Shown: positions 12,591-20,507 of the stretch, in pieces
Numbering within the stretch: position 1 is the first letter of the stretch
Layout of the letters: every line of letters starts with the position of its first letter
The notes under the pieces: generated by a model
Told to the model about the DNA's origin: nothing
The model's database searches: none
What the model saw: only the letters and a program-made list of their open reading frames with translations
Position numbers and translations under genes: made by a program
Assembly (NCBI GenBank): GCA_013314795.1
Contig: JABUEZ010000004.1
Coordinates: 1-23,793 of the forward strand
DNA from: Candidatus Profundicultor aquiphilus
Lineage (GTDB): Bacteria > Atribacterota > Atribacteria > Atribacterales > Caldatribacteriaceae
Direction: 5' to 3'
Length of the DNA: 23,793 nucleotides

Positions 12591-13688
12591 ATGGAAACCT
12601 TGGAAAGAGTGCTGGATTTTCTGGAAAATCTGTTCCCCGCTTCTTTTGCTCTTCCTGATGACCGATTTGGTCTTCAGGTTAAAGCCTGTGAAACGGTGCA
12701 AAACATCGCGGTCGATTTAGAGCTAACTCCGGAACTCTTAACTTGGGCAATTGCTGAAAAGGTAGACCTCCTGTACCTTCATCATCCTCCAATCTGGACA
12801 CCGTTTTCTCTCTTTTCTCAGGATGATCCATACTTTGTCATGCTTTACAAGCTCTACCACCATGGCATTTCTGTAATCGCCCACCATACGAATCTTGACA
12901 GCGCTCCCGAGGGCCTTGCCGAACAGTGGATCAAGCTTCTCGCTCTGGAAGGCGAGAAAAAACCAATTCTCCCACGCTCGATTCCTAAGTTTAAAATCGT
13001 CACCTTTGTGCCTCCCACCCACCTGGAAAAAGTTTCACAGGCAATTTTCTCCACCGGCGCAGGAACCATCGGTAACTACAAAGGATGTAGTTTCCATGTT
13101 CTCGGAACAGGGACTTTCATCCCCCAGGAAAGCGCTCAACCTTTTGTAGGAACGGTAGGTCAATTCGAAAAGGTTTCCGAAATGCGCTTAGAGGTGGAAG
13201 TACCAGCCGACCTTCTGAATCAGACAGTGGAGCAAATCCTTTCTACACATCCCTATGAAGAGCCGGTCATCGACGTTTATCCTTTGAAGGGATCACCATG
13301 GAGTTCTACCGGATTGGGAAGAATCATCAAACTATCTCATCCTCTTGAAAAACAGGAACTAAAAAGAAAGGTCGAGAGGGTTTTCTCAGAACCATGCACC
13401 CTGTACTCTTCCAGTAATAATGTGTCCTCTGTGTACCAAACTATTGCCTTCTGCCCGGGGAGCGGGAAAAGTCTTCTTGACCAAGTGATAAAAGAAAAAC
13501 CTGACGTTTTTGTCACCGGAGACCTCTCTCACCATGAGATTCAGAAACTTCTTTTTGCCGACATCGATTATCTTCTCGTCTCACATGGAAGAGGCGAAAA
13601 AAGGGCTATGCAGGAAATACGCCTTCTCCTACAAAAAGAAGCACAGAAGCATGATTTAAAAGTCGAATTCCTGGAAGGGAAATTATAA
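12591..13688 (+). CDS. Nif3-like dinuclear metal-centre protein (DUF34)
   Basis: 365 residues, the long form with a central inserted domain. Metal-site motifs: DDRFGLQV (23-30), YLHHPPIW (62-69), AHHTNLDSAPEGL (97-109), and near the C-terminus VTGDLSHHEI and SHGRGEKRAM. The middle third (about 130-230, FKIVTFVPPTHLEKVSQAI to HPYEEPVIDVYPL) is the PII/CutA-like insert of the YqfO class. The family is sometimes named GTP cyclohydrolase I type 2, but its function is unsettled. ATG 12591 has GGGAG 8 nt upstream. It begins a run of plus-strand housekeeping genes after tRNA-Met, and ends 10 bp before the zinc ribbon gene, a pairing common in bacteria. Confidence 0.92.
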   Translation: METLERVLDFLENLFPASFALPDDRFGLQVKACETVQNIAVDLELTPELLTWAIAEKVDLLYLHHPPIWTPFSLFSQDDPYFVMLYKLYHHGISVIAHHTNLDSAPEGLAEQWIKLLALEGEKKPILPRSIPKFKIVTFVPPTHLEKVSQAIFSTGAGTIGNYKGCSFHVLGTGTFIPQESAQPFVGTVGQFEKVSEMRLEVEVPADLLNQTVEQILSTHPYEEPVIDVYPLKGSPWSSTGLGRIIKLSHPLEKQELKRKVERVFSEPCTLYSSSNNVSSVYQTIAFCPGSGKSLLDQVIKEKPDVFVTGDLSHHEIQKLLFADIDYLLVSHGRGEKRAMQEIRLLLQKEAQKHDLKVEFLEGKL

Positions 13689-13698
13689 GGAGATAAAT

Positions 13699-14406
13699 AT
13701 GGAAACTATCGCTCTACTTTTACATCTCCAGGACCTGGATGGAAGGATCCGGAACCTGCAATCGAAAATCGCAAGAAAAGAGGAGGAAATACATCACCTC
13801 CGGCAGGTTGTGGAAACAGCACAAAAGGACCTGGAATCCACCAAAATGGCTCTGGAAAAGGCAAAGGTCGCCCTGGCCCACAAGGAGCTGGAATTGAAAG
13901 ATACCGAAGAAAAACTGAAAACTACAAAAGGAAAATTATACAGTGGAGAAATCACCTCTTCCAAAGAACTTGCCCAGTGGGAAAAATCAATGGAAAAATT
14001 AGAAGCAACAAAAAACAGCCTGGAAGAAGCAGTGCTCCTTGAAATGGAAAAGCTGGAATTGATGCAAAAGACCTTCCAGGAAAAAAGCCAGGCTGTAAAC
14101 ACCCAAAGAGAAAAGGCTTTTCAGAGCATCGCCCTTATGGAGGAAGAACTGAAGGGGTGGCAAGAGAATCTCGAAATCCTCAAAAGGGAACGAGAAAAAA
14201 TCATCACCCAAATCGATACAAACGTCATCTCGGTATACCTTGACCTCAATAAGAAATATACCAATCCAGTGGTGGTCCTCCAGGATGAAACCTGTAGTGG
14301 ATGTCATTTAAGCGTTCCCACAACTGTGGCAAAAAGCGTCCGCAAACAGGAAGAACTCGTTCGGTGCCCAAACTGTGGAAGATTCCTCTATCGCAAAACC
14401 TCTTAG
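13699..14406 (+). CDS. Coiled-coil plus C4 zinc ribbon protein (DUF164/CdsZ-type)
   Basis: 235 residues. Residues about 5-180 are a long charged coiled coil, including the family's KGKLYSGEITSSKELAQWEK region. The C-terminus is a C4 zinc ribbon: C199 and C202 in CSGC, C223 and C226 in CPNC, separated by VPTTVAKSVRKQEELVR. Proteins of this family are conserved next to Nif3-like genes; some are known from type III secretion and flagellar contexts, while most are uncharacterised. A clean AAGGAGAT SD precedes ATG 13699. The gene overlaps the start of the RNase H gene by about 32 bp, so the three are co-translated. Probable nucleic-acid or protein scaffold; role unknown. Confidence 0.88.
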   Translation: METIALLLHLQDLDGRIRNLQSKIARKEEEIHHLRQVVETAQKDLESTKMALEKAKVALAHKELELKDTEEKLKTTKGKLYSGEITSSKELAQWEKSMEKLEATKNSLEEAVLLEMEKLELMQKTFQEKSQAVNTQREKAFQSIALMEEELKGWQENLEILKREREKIITQIDTNVISVYLDLNKKYTNPVVVLQDETCSGCHLSVPTTVAKSVRKQEELVRCPNCGRFLYRKTS

Positions 14407-14890
14407 GTATATTGCTTTTATCGATGGGGCTTCTCGAGGAAACCCTGGAGAAAGCGCCTTCGCTTTCATTATCGGTAACGAAAACGGTGAAATCCTCTAC
14501 CAGGCTTCCGGCCGCATCGGAATTGCTACAAATAACGAAGCTGAATATCGAGCACTCCTTGAAGCCCTGGATCGAATATCTCACCTGGGCATTCAGGAAA
14601 TCATCATCTTTTCCGACAGTCAGCTTCTCGTCAACCAGATTAATGGAACGTACCGTGTTCACTCTCCCAAGCTTTTCTCGCTTTATCGGGAAGCCAAAGC
14701 GAAAATCTCTCGATTCAGGAAATTTTCCCTCATCCACATCGATAGAGCAAGAAATTCTCGAGCGGATCGTTTAGCTTCTGAAATACTTAATCAGCGAATC
14801 AGTTATAATTGTGGGGAAGGCAGGTCGGGTAACCGCGGGGGAGTTTCCCCTGAGGAAAGTCCGAGCTCCACAGAGCAGGGTACTGGGTAA
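14375..14890 (+). CDS. Ribonuclease HI family protein whose C-terminus reads into rnpB
   Basis: 171 residues as an open frame. RNase HI cuts RNA in RNA-DNA hybrids. All four catalytic acids are present: D17 (FIDGASRGNPG), E57 (TNNEAEYRA), D81 (FSDSQLLVNQI) and D131 (NSRADRLASE). The short form lacks the basic protrusion. The usual family end falls near residue 141, but no stop occurs there. The frame crosses the rnpB promoter and the first 77 nt of RNase P RNA, so about 25 tail residues are dictated by rnpB. Start GTG 14375 overlaps the previous gene by 32 bp, with GGTG 8 nt upstream. No better start precedes the RYIAF strand. Confidence 0.85.
   Translation: MEDSSIAKPLRYIAFIDGASRGNPGESAFAFIIGNENGEILYQASGRIGIATNNEAEYRALLEALDRISHLGIQEIIIFSDSQLLVNQINGTYRVHSPKLFSLYREAKAKISRFRKFSLIHIDRARNSRADRLASEILNQRISYNCGEGRSGNRGGVSPEESPSSTEQGTG
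14804..14809 (+). promoter_or_regulatory. -10 box of rnpB inside the RNase H gene
   Basis: A perfect TATAAT 5 nt before the 5' strand of P1 (14814). A start 6-7 nt downstream of the box falls at about 14815-14816, matching the mature RNA end. No good -35 is seen at 16-18 bp. Confidence 0.5.
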
Positions 14891-15164
14891 CACCCAGTGG
14901 GGGTAACCCCAGGAAAGTGCCACAGAAAACATACCGCCTTCTTAAGAAGGTAAGGGTGAAAAGGCGAGGTAAGAGCTCACCGGATGCTGGGCGACCAGCA
15001 TGCCTGGCAAACCCTACCCGGAGCAAGGCCAAATAGGAAGGGATGAGGTGGCTCGCTGACCTTCGGGTTGGCCGCTTGAGAGGTGGGGCAACCCACCCCC
15101 CAGATAGATGGTTACCGTTCCTCGCAAGAGGAATACAGAACTCGGCTTATAGACTTGCCTTCCC
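14814..15164 (+). ncRNA. rnpB: RNase P RNA, class A
   Basis: The catalytic RNA that matures tRNA 5' ends. Universal segments are present: GAGGAAAGTCCGAGCTC (14852-14868, P4/CR-I region) and ACAGAACTCGGCTTAT (15135-15150, CR-V/P4). Between them are CCACAGAAAACATACCGCC-type sequence and a GAGGTGGGGCAACCCACC-like L15 region for tRNA CCA binding. P1 is formed by 14814-14826 with 15152-15164: 13 pairs including one G-U. Length about 351 nt is normal. The 5' part overlaps the RNase H frame. The 3' end stops one base before the stop codon of the convergent permease gene, so any terminator must lie inside that gene (a TTATTTTTCT run at 15171-15180). Confidence 0.95.
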
Positions 15165-15165
15165 T

Positions 15166-16125
15166 CTATATTATTTTTCTACGCAGCAGGGAATGCATCG
15201 CAATTGAAACAACAATGATGAGACCGTACACAAGCTGAGTCCAAAAACCACTCATTCCCATGGCAATAATCCCAGCTTCCAAAATACCGATAATAATAGC
15301 CCCAATAAAGGTACCAAAAACGGTTCCCACCCCTCCCTCAACAGGGGTACCACCCAGAAAGACTGCTGCAATGGTCTTCAGAAGGTATCCCTGACCAAGG
15401 GTAGGCCAGAAGTAGAGAACCTCTATACTGGCCAACACTCCAGCAAAGGCAGCAAAACCGCCCATCTGAGTAAAAACTACCATCTTTACCTTATCTACGT
15501 TCACACCCATGACCCTGGCACTGGCAGGGTTATCACCAGTAAAGTAAATATGTGCTCCAAAGCGATGGCGATTCAAAACCAACCAGATAATAAAACCAAT
15601 GAGCACCGCCCAGAGGATTTGCGCCGGAAGTTTACCTCCGATCCTTCCCACAAAGAGATAATAGAGTATGCTTTGTTTGGTCGGAACCAGCGTTTTACCC
15701 AAACCACCACACAGAACCTGCGTAAGTCCTGCCCAGAAAAACTGGGTTCCGATGGTCAACACCAGCGAGGGAAGACGAAGTTTTACGATGAGTAAACCAT
15801 TCAGGAAGCCTGCTCCCAACCCCACCACAATGCAGGTTAAAAGCGCTAAAGGAAAGCTGCCGGATGCATGGAAAACCACAGTGAAGATATATCCACAGAA
15901 CCCCATAATTGAAGGAAAAGAAAGGTCCATTTCACCAGTGATGACAACCAAAGTTAAAGAAAGCGCCATAATCATAGAAAAAGGAATCGTAGACATGAAG
16001 GCTGCGTAGATGTCTCCCGATAAAAAGGCTTTTGGACTCCCAACTATAAAAAGAACAATAATTGCCAAAAGAATGAACACAACGCTGAGCTGGGAACGGT
16101 ATTCCGCTGCCTTTAATCGCGCCAT
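15166..16125 (-). CDS. Sugar ABC transporter permease (RbsC family)
   Basis: 319 residues with about nine to ten transmembrane helices, BPD_transp_2 fold. Typical RbsC-class features: LVVITGEMDLSFPSIMGFCG near residues 60-80 (usual GGIDLSVG region), then GLLIVKLRLPSLVLTIGTQFFWAG, and GDNPASARVMGVNVDKVK, the loop that contacts the ABC subunit. GGTPVEGGVGTVFGTFIGA follows near the end. ATG 16125 has GGAGGGAAGGAAA upstream; the in-frame TTG five codons earlier is part of that leader. Last gene of the LacI operon, but a strong hairpin terminator lies between it and the ATPase gene, so expression may be lower than for the binding protein. Transports a pentose/hexose-type sugar by family; identity unknown. 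Confidence 0.9.
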   Translation of the reverse strand: MARLKAAEYRSQLSVVFILLAIIVLFIVGSPKAFLSGDIYAAFMSTIPFSMIMALSLTLVVITGEMDLSFPSIMGFCGYIFTVVFHASGSFPLALLTCIVVGLGAGFLNGLLIVKLRLPSLVLTIGTQFFWAGLTQVLCGGLGKTLVPTKQSILYYLFVGRIGGKLPAQILWAVLIGFIIWLVLNRHRFGAHIYFTGDNPASARVMGVNVDKVKMVVFTQMGGFAAFAGVLASIEVLYFWPTLGQGYLLKTIAAVFLGGTPVEGGVGTVFGTFIGAIIIGILEAGIIAMGMSGFWTQLVYGLIIVVSIAMHSLLRRKII

Positions 16126-16160
16126 TTTCCTTCCCTCCAAGTAAACTCTTAATAATAAAA

Positions 16161-16187
16161 ATAACCCCGGGTGAACCCCGGGGTTAT
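16161..16187 (-). terminator. Intrinsic terminator inside the sugar ABC operon
   Basis: A perfect 11-bp stem: ATAACCCCGGG (16161-16171) pairs with CCCGGGGTTAT (16177-16187), loop 5 nt. On minus it is followed by TTTTATTATT, a good U-tract. It lies in the 70-bp gap between the ATPase stop and the permease start. Confidence 0.8.
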
Positions 16188-16195
16188 GAAGTCTT

Positions 16196-17032
16196 TCAAG
16201 GCATTAAGGATTGGAAATCCTGCCCTGGTTTTTCTTCGATCCCAGAAACTGCACTCTCCTGGTTATTCTCCAGTTTCCCAGTCCGGGCCACGAGATAAAG
16301 TTTTTCTACCAGTTTTTCCAGGGAAATCGTTGCTTTTTCAAACTCACCCACTACTCTTCCCCGGTCGAGAACCACAATGCGGTCCGCTACCGGGTAAACA
16401 TGATAAATGTTGTGGGTGATGAAAATGGCCGATTTACCATTTTTTTTGATTTCCTCTACAAAACTTAACACTTTTTGCGTCTCGGAAAGAGAAAGACCAG
16501 TAGTCGGTTCGTCCAAAATGATGAGATCTGCCTGAAAGTGGAGTGCACGTGCAATCGCTACTCCCTGTTTTTCTCCTCCGGACATAGTTCCTACCACTGA
16601 ATCGACACTCAGAGCCGCCGAAGTAAACCCCATGTACTGGCGCATAATACGTTCCGTTTCTTCCCGCTCCTTCTTGATGTCAATGAACCCCCAGGGAGTG
16701 GTGATTTCTCGTCCCATGAAAACATTGCGCCATATGGTGTGTTGTTCGGAAAGCGCTCGCTCCTGGAAAACCGTCTCGATACCCAGATCTCGAGCCTTGG
16801 CCACCGAATATCCCACCAGCTTCTGACCTTTCCAGTAAATCTCTCCCTTATCAGGATGGTGAACCCCAGTCAGAATCTTGATGAGAGTCGATTTTCCAGC
16901 ACCGTTATCCCCCAGGAGACCAACAATTTCATTGTACTTAACGGCAAAGTTCACTCCCCGCAATACTTCGACATGCCCGAAAGACTTCCAGATATTTACC
17001 ATTTTTACCAGAGCATCGTCATGGACAGTCAA
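16196..17032 (-). CDS. Sugar ABC transporter ATP-binding protein (single ABC domain)
   Basis: 278 residues. Walker A GDNGAGKST (41-49), Q-loop Q90, signature MSGGEKQGVAIARAL (150-164), Walker B LIILDEPTTGL (170-180), H-loop H207. Unlike RbsA-type proteins of about 500 residues with two ABC halves, this is the short single-domain form (FrcA-like), so it must dimerise. The last 25 residues after VARTGK are polar and probably disordered. Start TTG 17032 abuts the TAA of the binding-protein gene and has GGAGGG 10 nt upstream in that gene's end. ATG at residue 11 would be the alternative but lacks an SD. Coupled translation with the binding protein is likely. Confidence 0.9.
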   Translation of the reverse strand: MTVHDDALVKMVNIWKSFGHVEVLRGVNFAVKYNEIVGLLGDNGAGKSTLIKILTGVHHPDKGEIYWKGQKLVGYSVAKARDLGIETVFQERALSEQHTIWRNVFMGREITTPWGFIDIKKEREETERIMRQYMGFTSAALSVDSVVGTMSGGEKQGVAIARALHFQADLIILDEPTTGLSLSETQKVLSFVEEIKKNGKSAIFITHNIYHVYPVADRIVVLDRGRVVGEFEKATISLEKLVEKLYLVARTGKLENNQESAVSGIEEKPGQDFQSLMP

Positions 17033-18034
17033 TTAGCGAATTCCCTCCTCAACAAGTGGTGCGATAGCTTCCACGTTTGATTTATCAACAAGACCAGAAC
17101 CAGTATCAATGTGTAAACCAGAAAATTTATACTTGATACTCATACACAACTGCAAAATTGGTAAGTATCCTTGCAAGTACTGTTGCTGATCTAGGATCAA
17201 ATCGCAGTAACCCTTACGAATTGCTTCTAAGGTCGCAGCAGCGAGATCAAATCCAGCACAAAAGATGTCATCTGGCCCCTTACCAGCAGCCTTCACAAAA
17301 GTCTCCAAAGTAGCCGTCAAACTACCATGATCAGTCACAACCAGCTTTACATCGGGATGAGAAGCAACATATCCAGCGAAAATTGGAGCACCAAGAGGAG
17401 CACTGGCATCAACCTCTCGAGAAATTTCCAGATAGTCTACCGTCAAACCCGCTTCCTTAAGAGCATCAATAACTCCCTTGGTCCGTAAGCCCCTGGTAGG
17501 CTGAGAAAGGAGACCCCACACCATAGCCCGATCTCCAGCCTTGAGACCAAAACGCTCCACACAACCTTTCCCAAGCAAAAGACCAGATTCGTAGAGTTCC
17601 TGCCCAACGTAGCCAAAGCCCTGAGCCTTGTATTTTGCTTCTGCTTTAGGAAGAGTGGTGTTCTGAGAAGTAACAATGATCCCCTGTGCAAATGCCTCAT
17701 CAATTAGAGGATCTAGCGCATCATCTCCCGGATGTCCCATGATGGCGATTCCATCTGGCTTTGACGCAACTGCCTCTTTGAACTGGGTAACCATCTTCTC
17801 GGGATCCCAATCGGAGAAGACATATTCCACGGTGGGGCCCAAATCCTCTTCAGCTGCTTTAGCTCCCCTATACACCACGCTCGCAAAGGGATCTCCTGGT
17901 CCTCCACCACAGAAGAAACGGATTTTAATTCCCTCAAACCTCTTCGCTTCCGCTACCGCCAAAGCACTGCCTAAAAGCAGCAAGGCAACACTAACCACAA
18001 TACCCCATTTCATTAAACGACTCCGCACGGTCAT
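17033..18034 (-). CDS. Sugar-binding periplasmic protein (RbsB-like)
   Basis: 333 residues. A basic N-terminus and hydrophobic core (about 9-26) end in AVAEA, a signal peptidase I site; no lipobox is present. The mature part is a type I periplasmic binding protein: GDPFASVVYRGAKAAEEDLG, then SDWDPEKMVTQFKEAVASKPDGIAIMGH, NTTLPKAE, VTDHGSLTATLETF and ILDQQQYLQGYLPI, which match the RbsB-like sugar pocket and hinge. Two starts are possible. ATG 18034 has AGGAGG only 2 nt upstream. GTG 18028 has the same SD at an ideal 8 nt and also gives a good signal peptide. The ligand cannot be told; the companion genes suggest a sugar or sugar-like compound. Confidence 0.9.
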   Translation of the reverse strand: MTVRSRLMKWGIVVSVALLLLGSALAVAEAKRFEGIKIRFFCGGGPGDPFASVVYRGAKAAEEDLGPTVEYVFSDWDPEKMVTQFKEAVASKPDGIAIMGHPGDDALDPLIDEAFAQGIIVTSQNTTLPKAEAKYKAQGFGYVGQELYESGLLLGKGCVERFGLKAGDRAMVWGLLSQPTRGLRTKGVIDALKEAGLTVDYLEISREVDASAPLGAPIFAGYVASHPDVKLVVTDHGSLTATLETFVKAAGKGPDDIFCAGFDLAAATLEAIRKGYCDLILDQQQYLQGYLPILQLCMSIKYKFSGLHIDTGSGLVDKSNVEAIAPLVEEGIR

Positions 18035-18135
18035 ACCCTCCTTCCTGAAGAATTGTTAAAATCCAAGGCACTCCGCAAGTTCTCAAACACTCCACCACTG
18101 AGCACTTTTAAGCTTTTCCTCCCACCTCCCTTTTT

Positions 18136-19239
18136 TTATTTTATCCCAACACGAATGGGATAACAACCACAACTTTTTGCCGTCTCCAGGAAAGCAAAGA
18201 AGTTTTCCAACGGTGTATCAAGCTGTACATGGTGAGTCGGAGCAATAATAAATCCCCCACCTTCCCCCAGAGTGGCAATACGGTCCAAAACTTCCTTCCT
18301 TACATCTTCTGGAGTTCCAAAAGGAAGGGTATGCTGTTCGTCAATAGAACCCCAGAAAGAAAGAACACCCCCGTATCGCTTCTTCAAAAAACCTGGGTCC
18401 ATGGCACCCGGTTGCACAGGATTCAAGACATCAATCCCAATTTCAATGAGTTCATCAATAATCGGATAAATATTTCCATCGCTGTGATAGGCAATTTTCA
18501 CGTCAGGGTTAATTCCCTTCACTTCCTGACATATCGCACCAAGACGAGGTTTCAGGTATTTTCTCCACAACTCTGGCGATAAAAGCATACCCCGCTGTGT
18601 TCCCACGTCATCTCCCAGCCAGATTCCGTCCACTCCCATCGTTGTTAGCCTCTTTGCCGCTTCAAGATGAAAACGAAAGGGAATATCAAGAATCAGGTTT
18701 GCTTTCTCCTCGTCGGTCATCATATCAATGAGAAGTCGGTCCATCCCCCGGAGATACCAGGCACCTTCGAAAACGGTGCAGACCACAACGCCCAGGATAA
18801 AATGCGTCTTACCAAATTTCTTAAGAATTTCCCGTAATGGCAGATACAACTCCTCACGGTGGGGAGAAGGAGGAACATAATCCGTAAGAGCACTATCGGC
18901 AGCAAGAGGATGTTCATCAATTTCTGTGTAATATCCTGTGCCAAAAGGTGTGGTATACGGCACTCTTTTCCATTTTATACCCCACTCACAGGTGTACTCC
19001 TCCTCTTCCTTCAAATAATATGAATTGGCTATCCCCACCGAATATTGAACAATATCAAGGCCCAAAACCTCCTCGAAGTCATGTTCTGTGCCCCCATGGG
19101 GATTGTTTTCCTTCTCCGATGTAAGTCCCAGGTGATCGCGCAGTCGTTTCGCAAACTCTGGCGTGAAACTCGCCTGGACTGGAACTCGATCCGGTTCCTC
19201 GTGACCTAAACTGGTAAGCACCCTCTCCTTAGAATTCAT
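18136..19239 (-). CDS. Uroporphyrinogen decarboxylase (URO-D)-like protein
   Basis: 367 residues of the URO-D/MtaA-like TIM barrel. Landmarks are MNSKERVLTSLGHEEPDRVPV, IWLGDDVGTQRGMLLSPELW, IAYHSDGNIYPIIDELIEIG, LNPVQPGAMDP, SFWGSIDEQHTLPFGTPEDV and GGGFIIAPTHHVQLDTP. True HemE is about 350 aa with an N-terminal RGER-type motif; that arginine signature is not seen, so haem synthesis is unlikely. MtaA/CmuA relatives move methyl groups to corrinoid or CoM. Related proteins are often found in sugar-catabolic operons of anaerobes with unknown role. ATG 19239 overlaps the LacI stop in an ATGA. The gene lies between the regulator and the sugar transporter, so it is probably co-induced with uptake. 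Confidence 0.85.
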   Translation of the reverse strand: MNSKERVLTSLGHEEPDRVPVQASFTPEFAKRLRDHLGLTSEKENNPHGGTEHDFEEVLGLDIVQYSVGIANSYYLKEEEEYTCEWGIKWKRVPYTTPFGTGYYTEIDEHPLAADSALTDYVPPSPHREELYLPLREILKKFGKTHFILGVVVCTVFEGAWYLRGMDRLLIDMMTDEEKANLILDIPFRFHLEAAKRLTTMGVDGIWLGDDVGTQRGMLLSPELWRKYLKPRLGAICQEVKGINPDVKIAYHSDGNIYPIIDELIEIGIDVLNPVQPGAMDPGFLKKRYGGVLSFWGSIDEQHTLPFGTPEDVRKEVLDRIATLGEGGGFIIAPTHHVQLDTPLENFFAFLETAKSCGCYPIRVGIK

Positions 19240-20375
19240 CGTCCAAAACCACTCCTTCGTATAAGCGCCAGCTCTGCTTCTTTGCGTTTTCCCTCCAGTC
19301 CAAAAAGGTGGTAAGCAATGAGTATCTCAAATTGTTCCAGATCCTCTTTCAAATTCTCTACAAAGATTGGAAAAACTGGAAGATAAAATGTCTTCTCAAG
19401 AGGAACAGCTCCAAAGATAAGATACCGGCAGAGAACCGCCAGAGCAATAAAGCCCTGGAGATACGGATACTGATAAAGAAAACAATGTGCTACACCACGC
19501 TCCAAAAAATCTTTCCAGCCGGATAAAAAGTCGTTTCCCACCACGATAATATCTCTTCGGTCAGCCTCAAGAAGAGCCTTACCCACCCCATAATTTCCGA
19601 AAGCCGTAGAAAGAAAAACACCACAAACCTCTTCCTCAAACAGTAATTTTTCTTTGGTAAACCGGTAAGCCCCTTCTTCGTCCTGAACCTCTACGAGATA
19701 CGACACATCGTAAGGTAAACTTTTTTCATGAACATAATCAATGAGTCCCTGCCACCGCAAAACATGGGAAGGAGCTCTTTTATTGGTGGTAAGAACACAA
19801 ATTTTTCCCCTCCGATTACCCAGAAAGTGCTGAAAGATTTCTCCAGCCACCCGACCACCCTGGCGAACATTCTGACCAACGTAAAAAAGCCTTTTACTCA
19901 GAGGAGCATCAACATTAAAGGTCACCACCCTTATTCCTTTCAGGTACAATGCATTAATAAAGTAATCAAGTTGAGTAAGATCTGACGGTACCATCACTAC
20001 ACCGTGAAAATCACTGCGTTCCAGAAGTTTCTCAAAAATAACAACCTGTTCGCCAAGGTTATGACCATTAGTTCTAAAAAATTCAATATCAATAGGCCAT
20101 TCTCGAAGAAGCTTCCAGGCATCAAAAACTCCCCGTTCCACCTTTTCCCAGAAAAAATCTTTCTCAGGAAAAAGAACGACGATTTTCTTGCGCGAAAGGT
20201 TAAGACTCAATGAAGAAGGAAATGATGAGAAATAGCCCATCTCAAAGGCTTTTTCCAGAATTTTTTCCCTCAAATCTGCTCCTACCTTACCCCTGCCGTT
20301 TAAGGCTCGACTAACGGTAGCCACCGAAATCGCTAACTCACGAGCAATGTCCTGTAGTGTAACTTTTTTGCTCAA
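19236..20375 (-). CDS. LacI family transcriptional regulator
   Basis: 379 residues. N-terminal helix-turn-helix VTLQDIARELAISVATVSRALNG (5-27) plus the hinge-helix region to residue 60. The C-terminal domain is a periplasmic-binding-like sugar sensor: KKIVVLFPEKDFFWEKVERGVFDAW, FHGVVMVPSDLTQ, RVVTFNVDAPLSKRLFYVGQNVRQGGRVAGE and IIVVGNDFLSGW. The C-terminus is about 30 residues longer than usual. TTG 20375 is the start, with AGGAGG 5 nt upstream. It leads the operon with the URO-D-like protein and sugar ABC transporter and probably represses it, responding to the sugar taken up or a breakdown product. Confidence 0.92.
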   Translation of the reverse strand: MSKKVTLQDIARELAISVATVSRALNGRGKVGADLREKILEKAFEMGYFSSFPSSLSLNLSRKKIVVLFPEKDFFWEKVERGVFDAWKLLREWPIDIEFFRTNGHNLGEQVVIFEKLLERSDFHGVVMVPSDLTQLDYFINALYLKGIRVVTFNVDAPLSKRLFYVGQNVRQGGRVAGEIFQHFLGNRRGKICVLTTNKRAPSHVLRWQGLIDYVHEKSLPYDVSYLVEVQDEEGAYRFTKEKLLFEEEVCGVFLSTAFGNYGVGKALLEADRRDIIVVGNDFLSGWKDFLERGVAHCFLYQYPYLQGFIALAVLCRYLIFGAVPLEKTFYLPVFPIFVENLKEDLEQFEILIAYHLFGLEGKRKEAELALIRRSGFGR

Positions 20376-20414
20376 TGTGTCCTCCTGGAAATAATTAGGT
20401 TAAACTTTTCCCCC

Positions 20415-20443
20415 ATTCTAAAAAATATTTGCAAGAAAGTCAA
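20415..20443 (-). promoter_or_regulatory. Promoter of the LacI/sugar operon
   Basis: Minus strand: -35 TTGACT (20443-20438), exact 17-bp spacer, -10 TAGAAT (20420-20415). The leader of about 35 nt holds the AGGAGG SD. No clear perfect palindrome for LacI binding was found by eye. Confidence 0.7.
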
Positions 20444-20463
20444 TTAGCCACAAAAAAATCTAA

Positions 20464-20495
20464 AAAGAGGGCCTCTTTCACAAGAGGCCCTCTTT
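20464..20495 (-). terminator. Strong terminator after the aldose epimerase gene
   Basis: A perfect 14-bp stem: AAAGAGGGCCTCTT (20464-20477) and AAGAGGCCCTCTTT (20482-20495), loop 4 nt. The minus-strand transcript continues TTAGATTTTTTT, a U-rich tract. It separates the epimerase gene from the LacI operon promoter. Confidence 0.88.
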
Positions 20496-20507
20496 CACCT
20501 TCATCAG

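Noticed and set aside
14799..15032. 77-residue minus-strand frame
   Set aside because: Lies inside rnpB on the opposite strand; the RNA signature explains the sequence.
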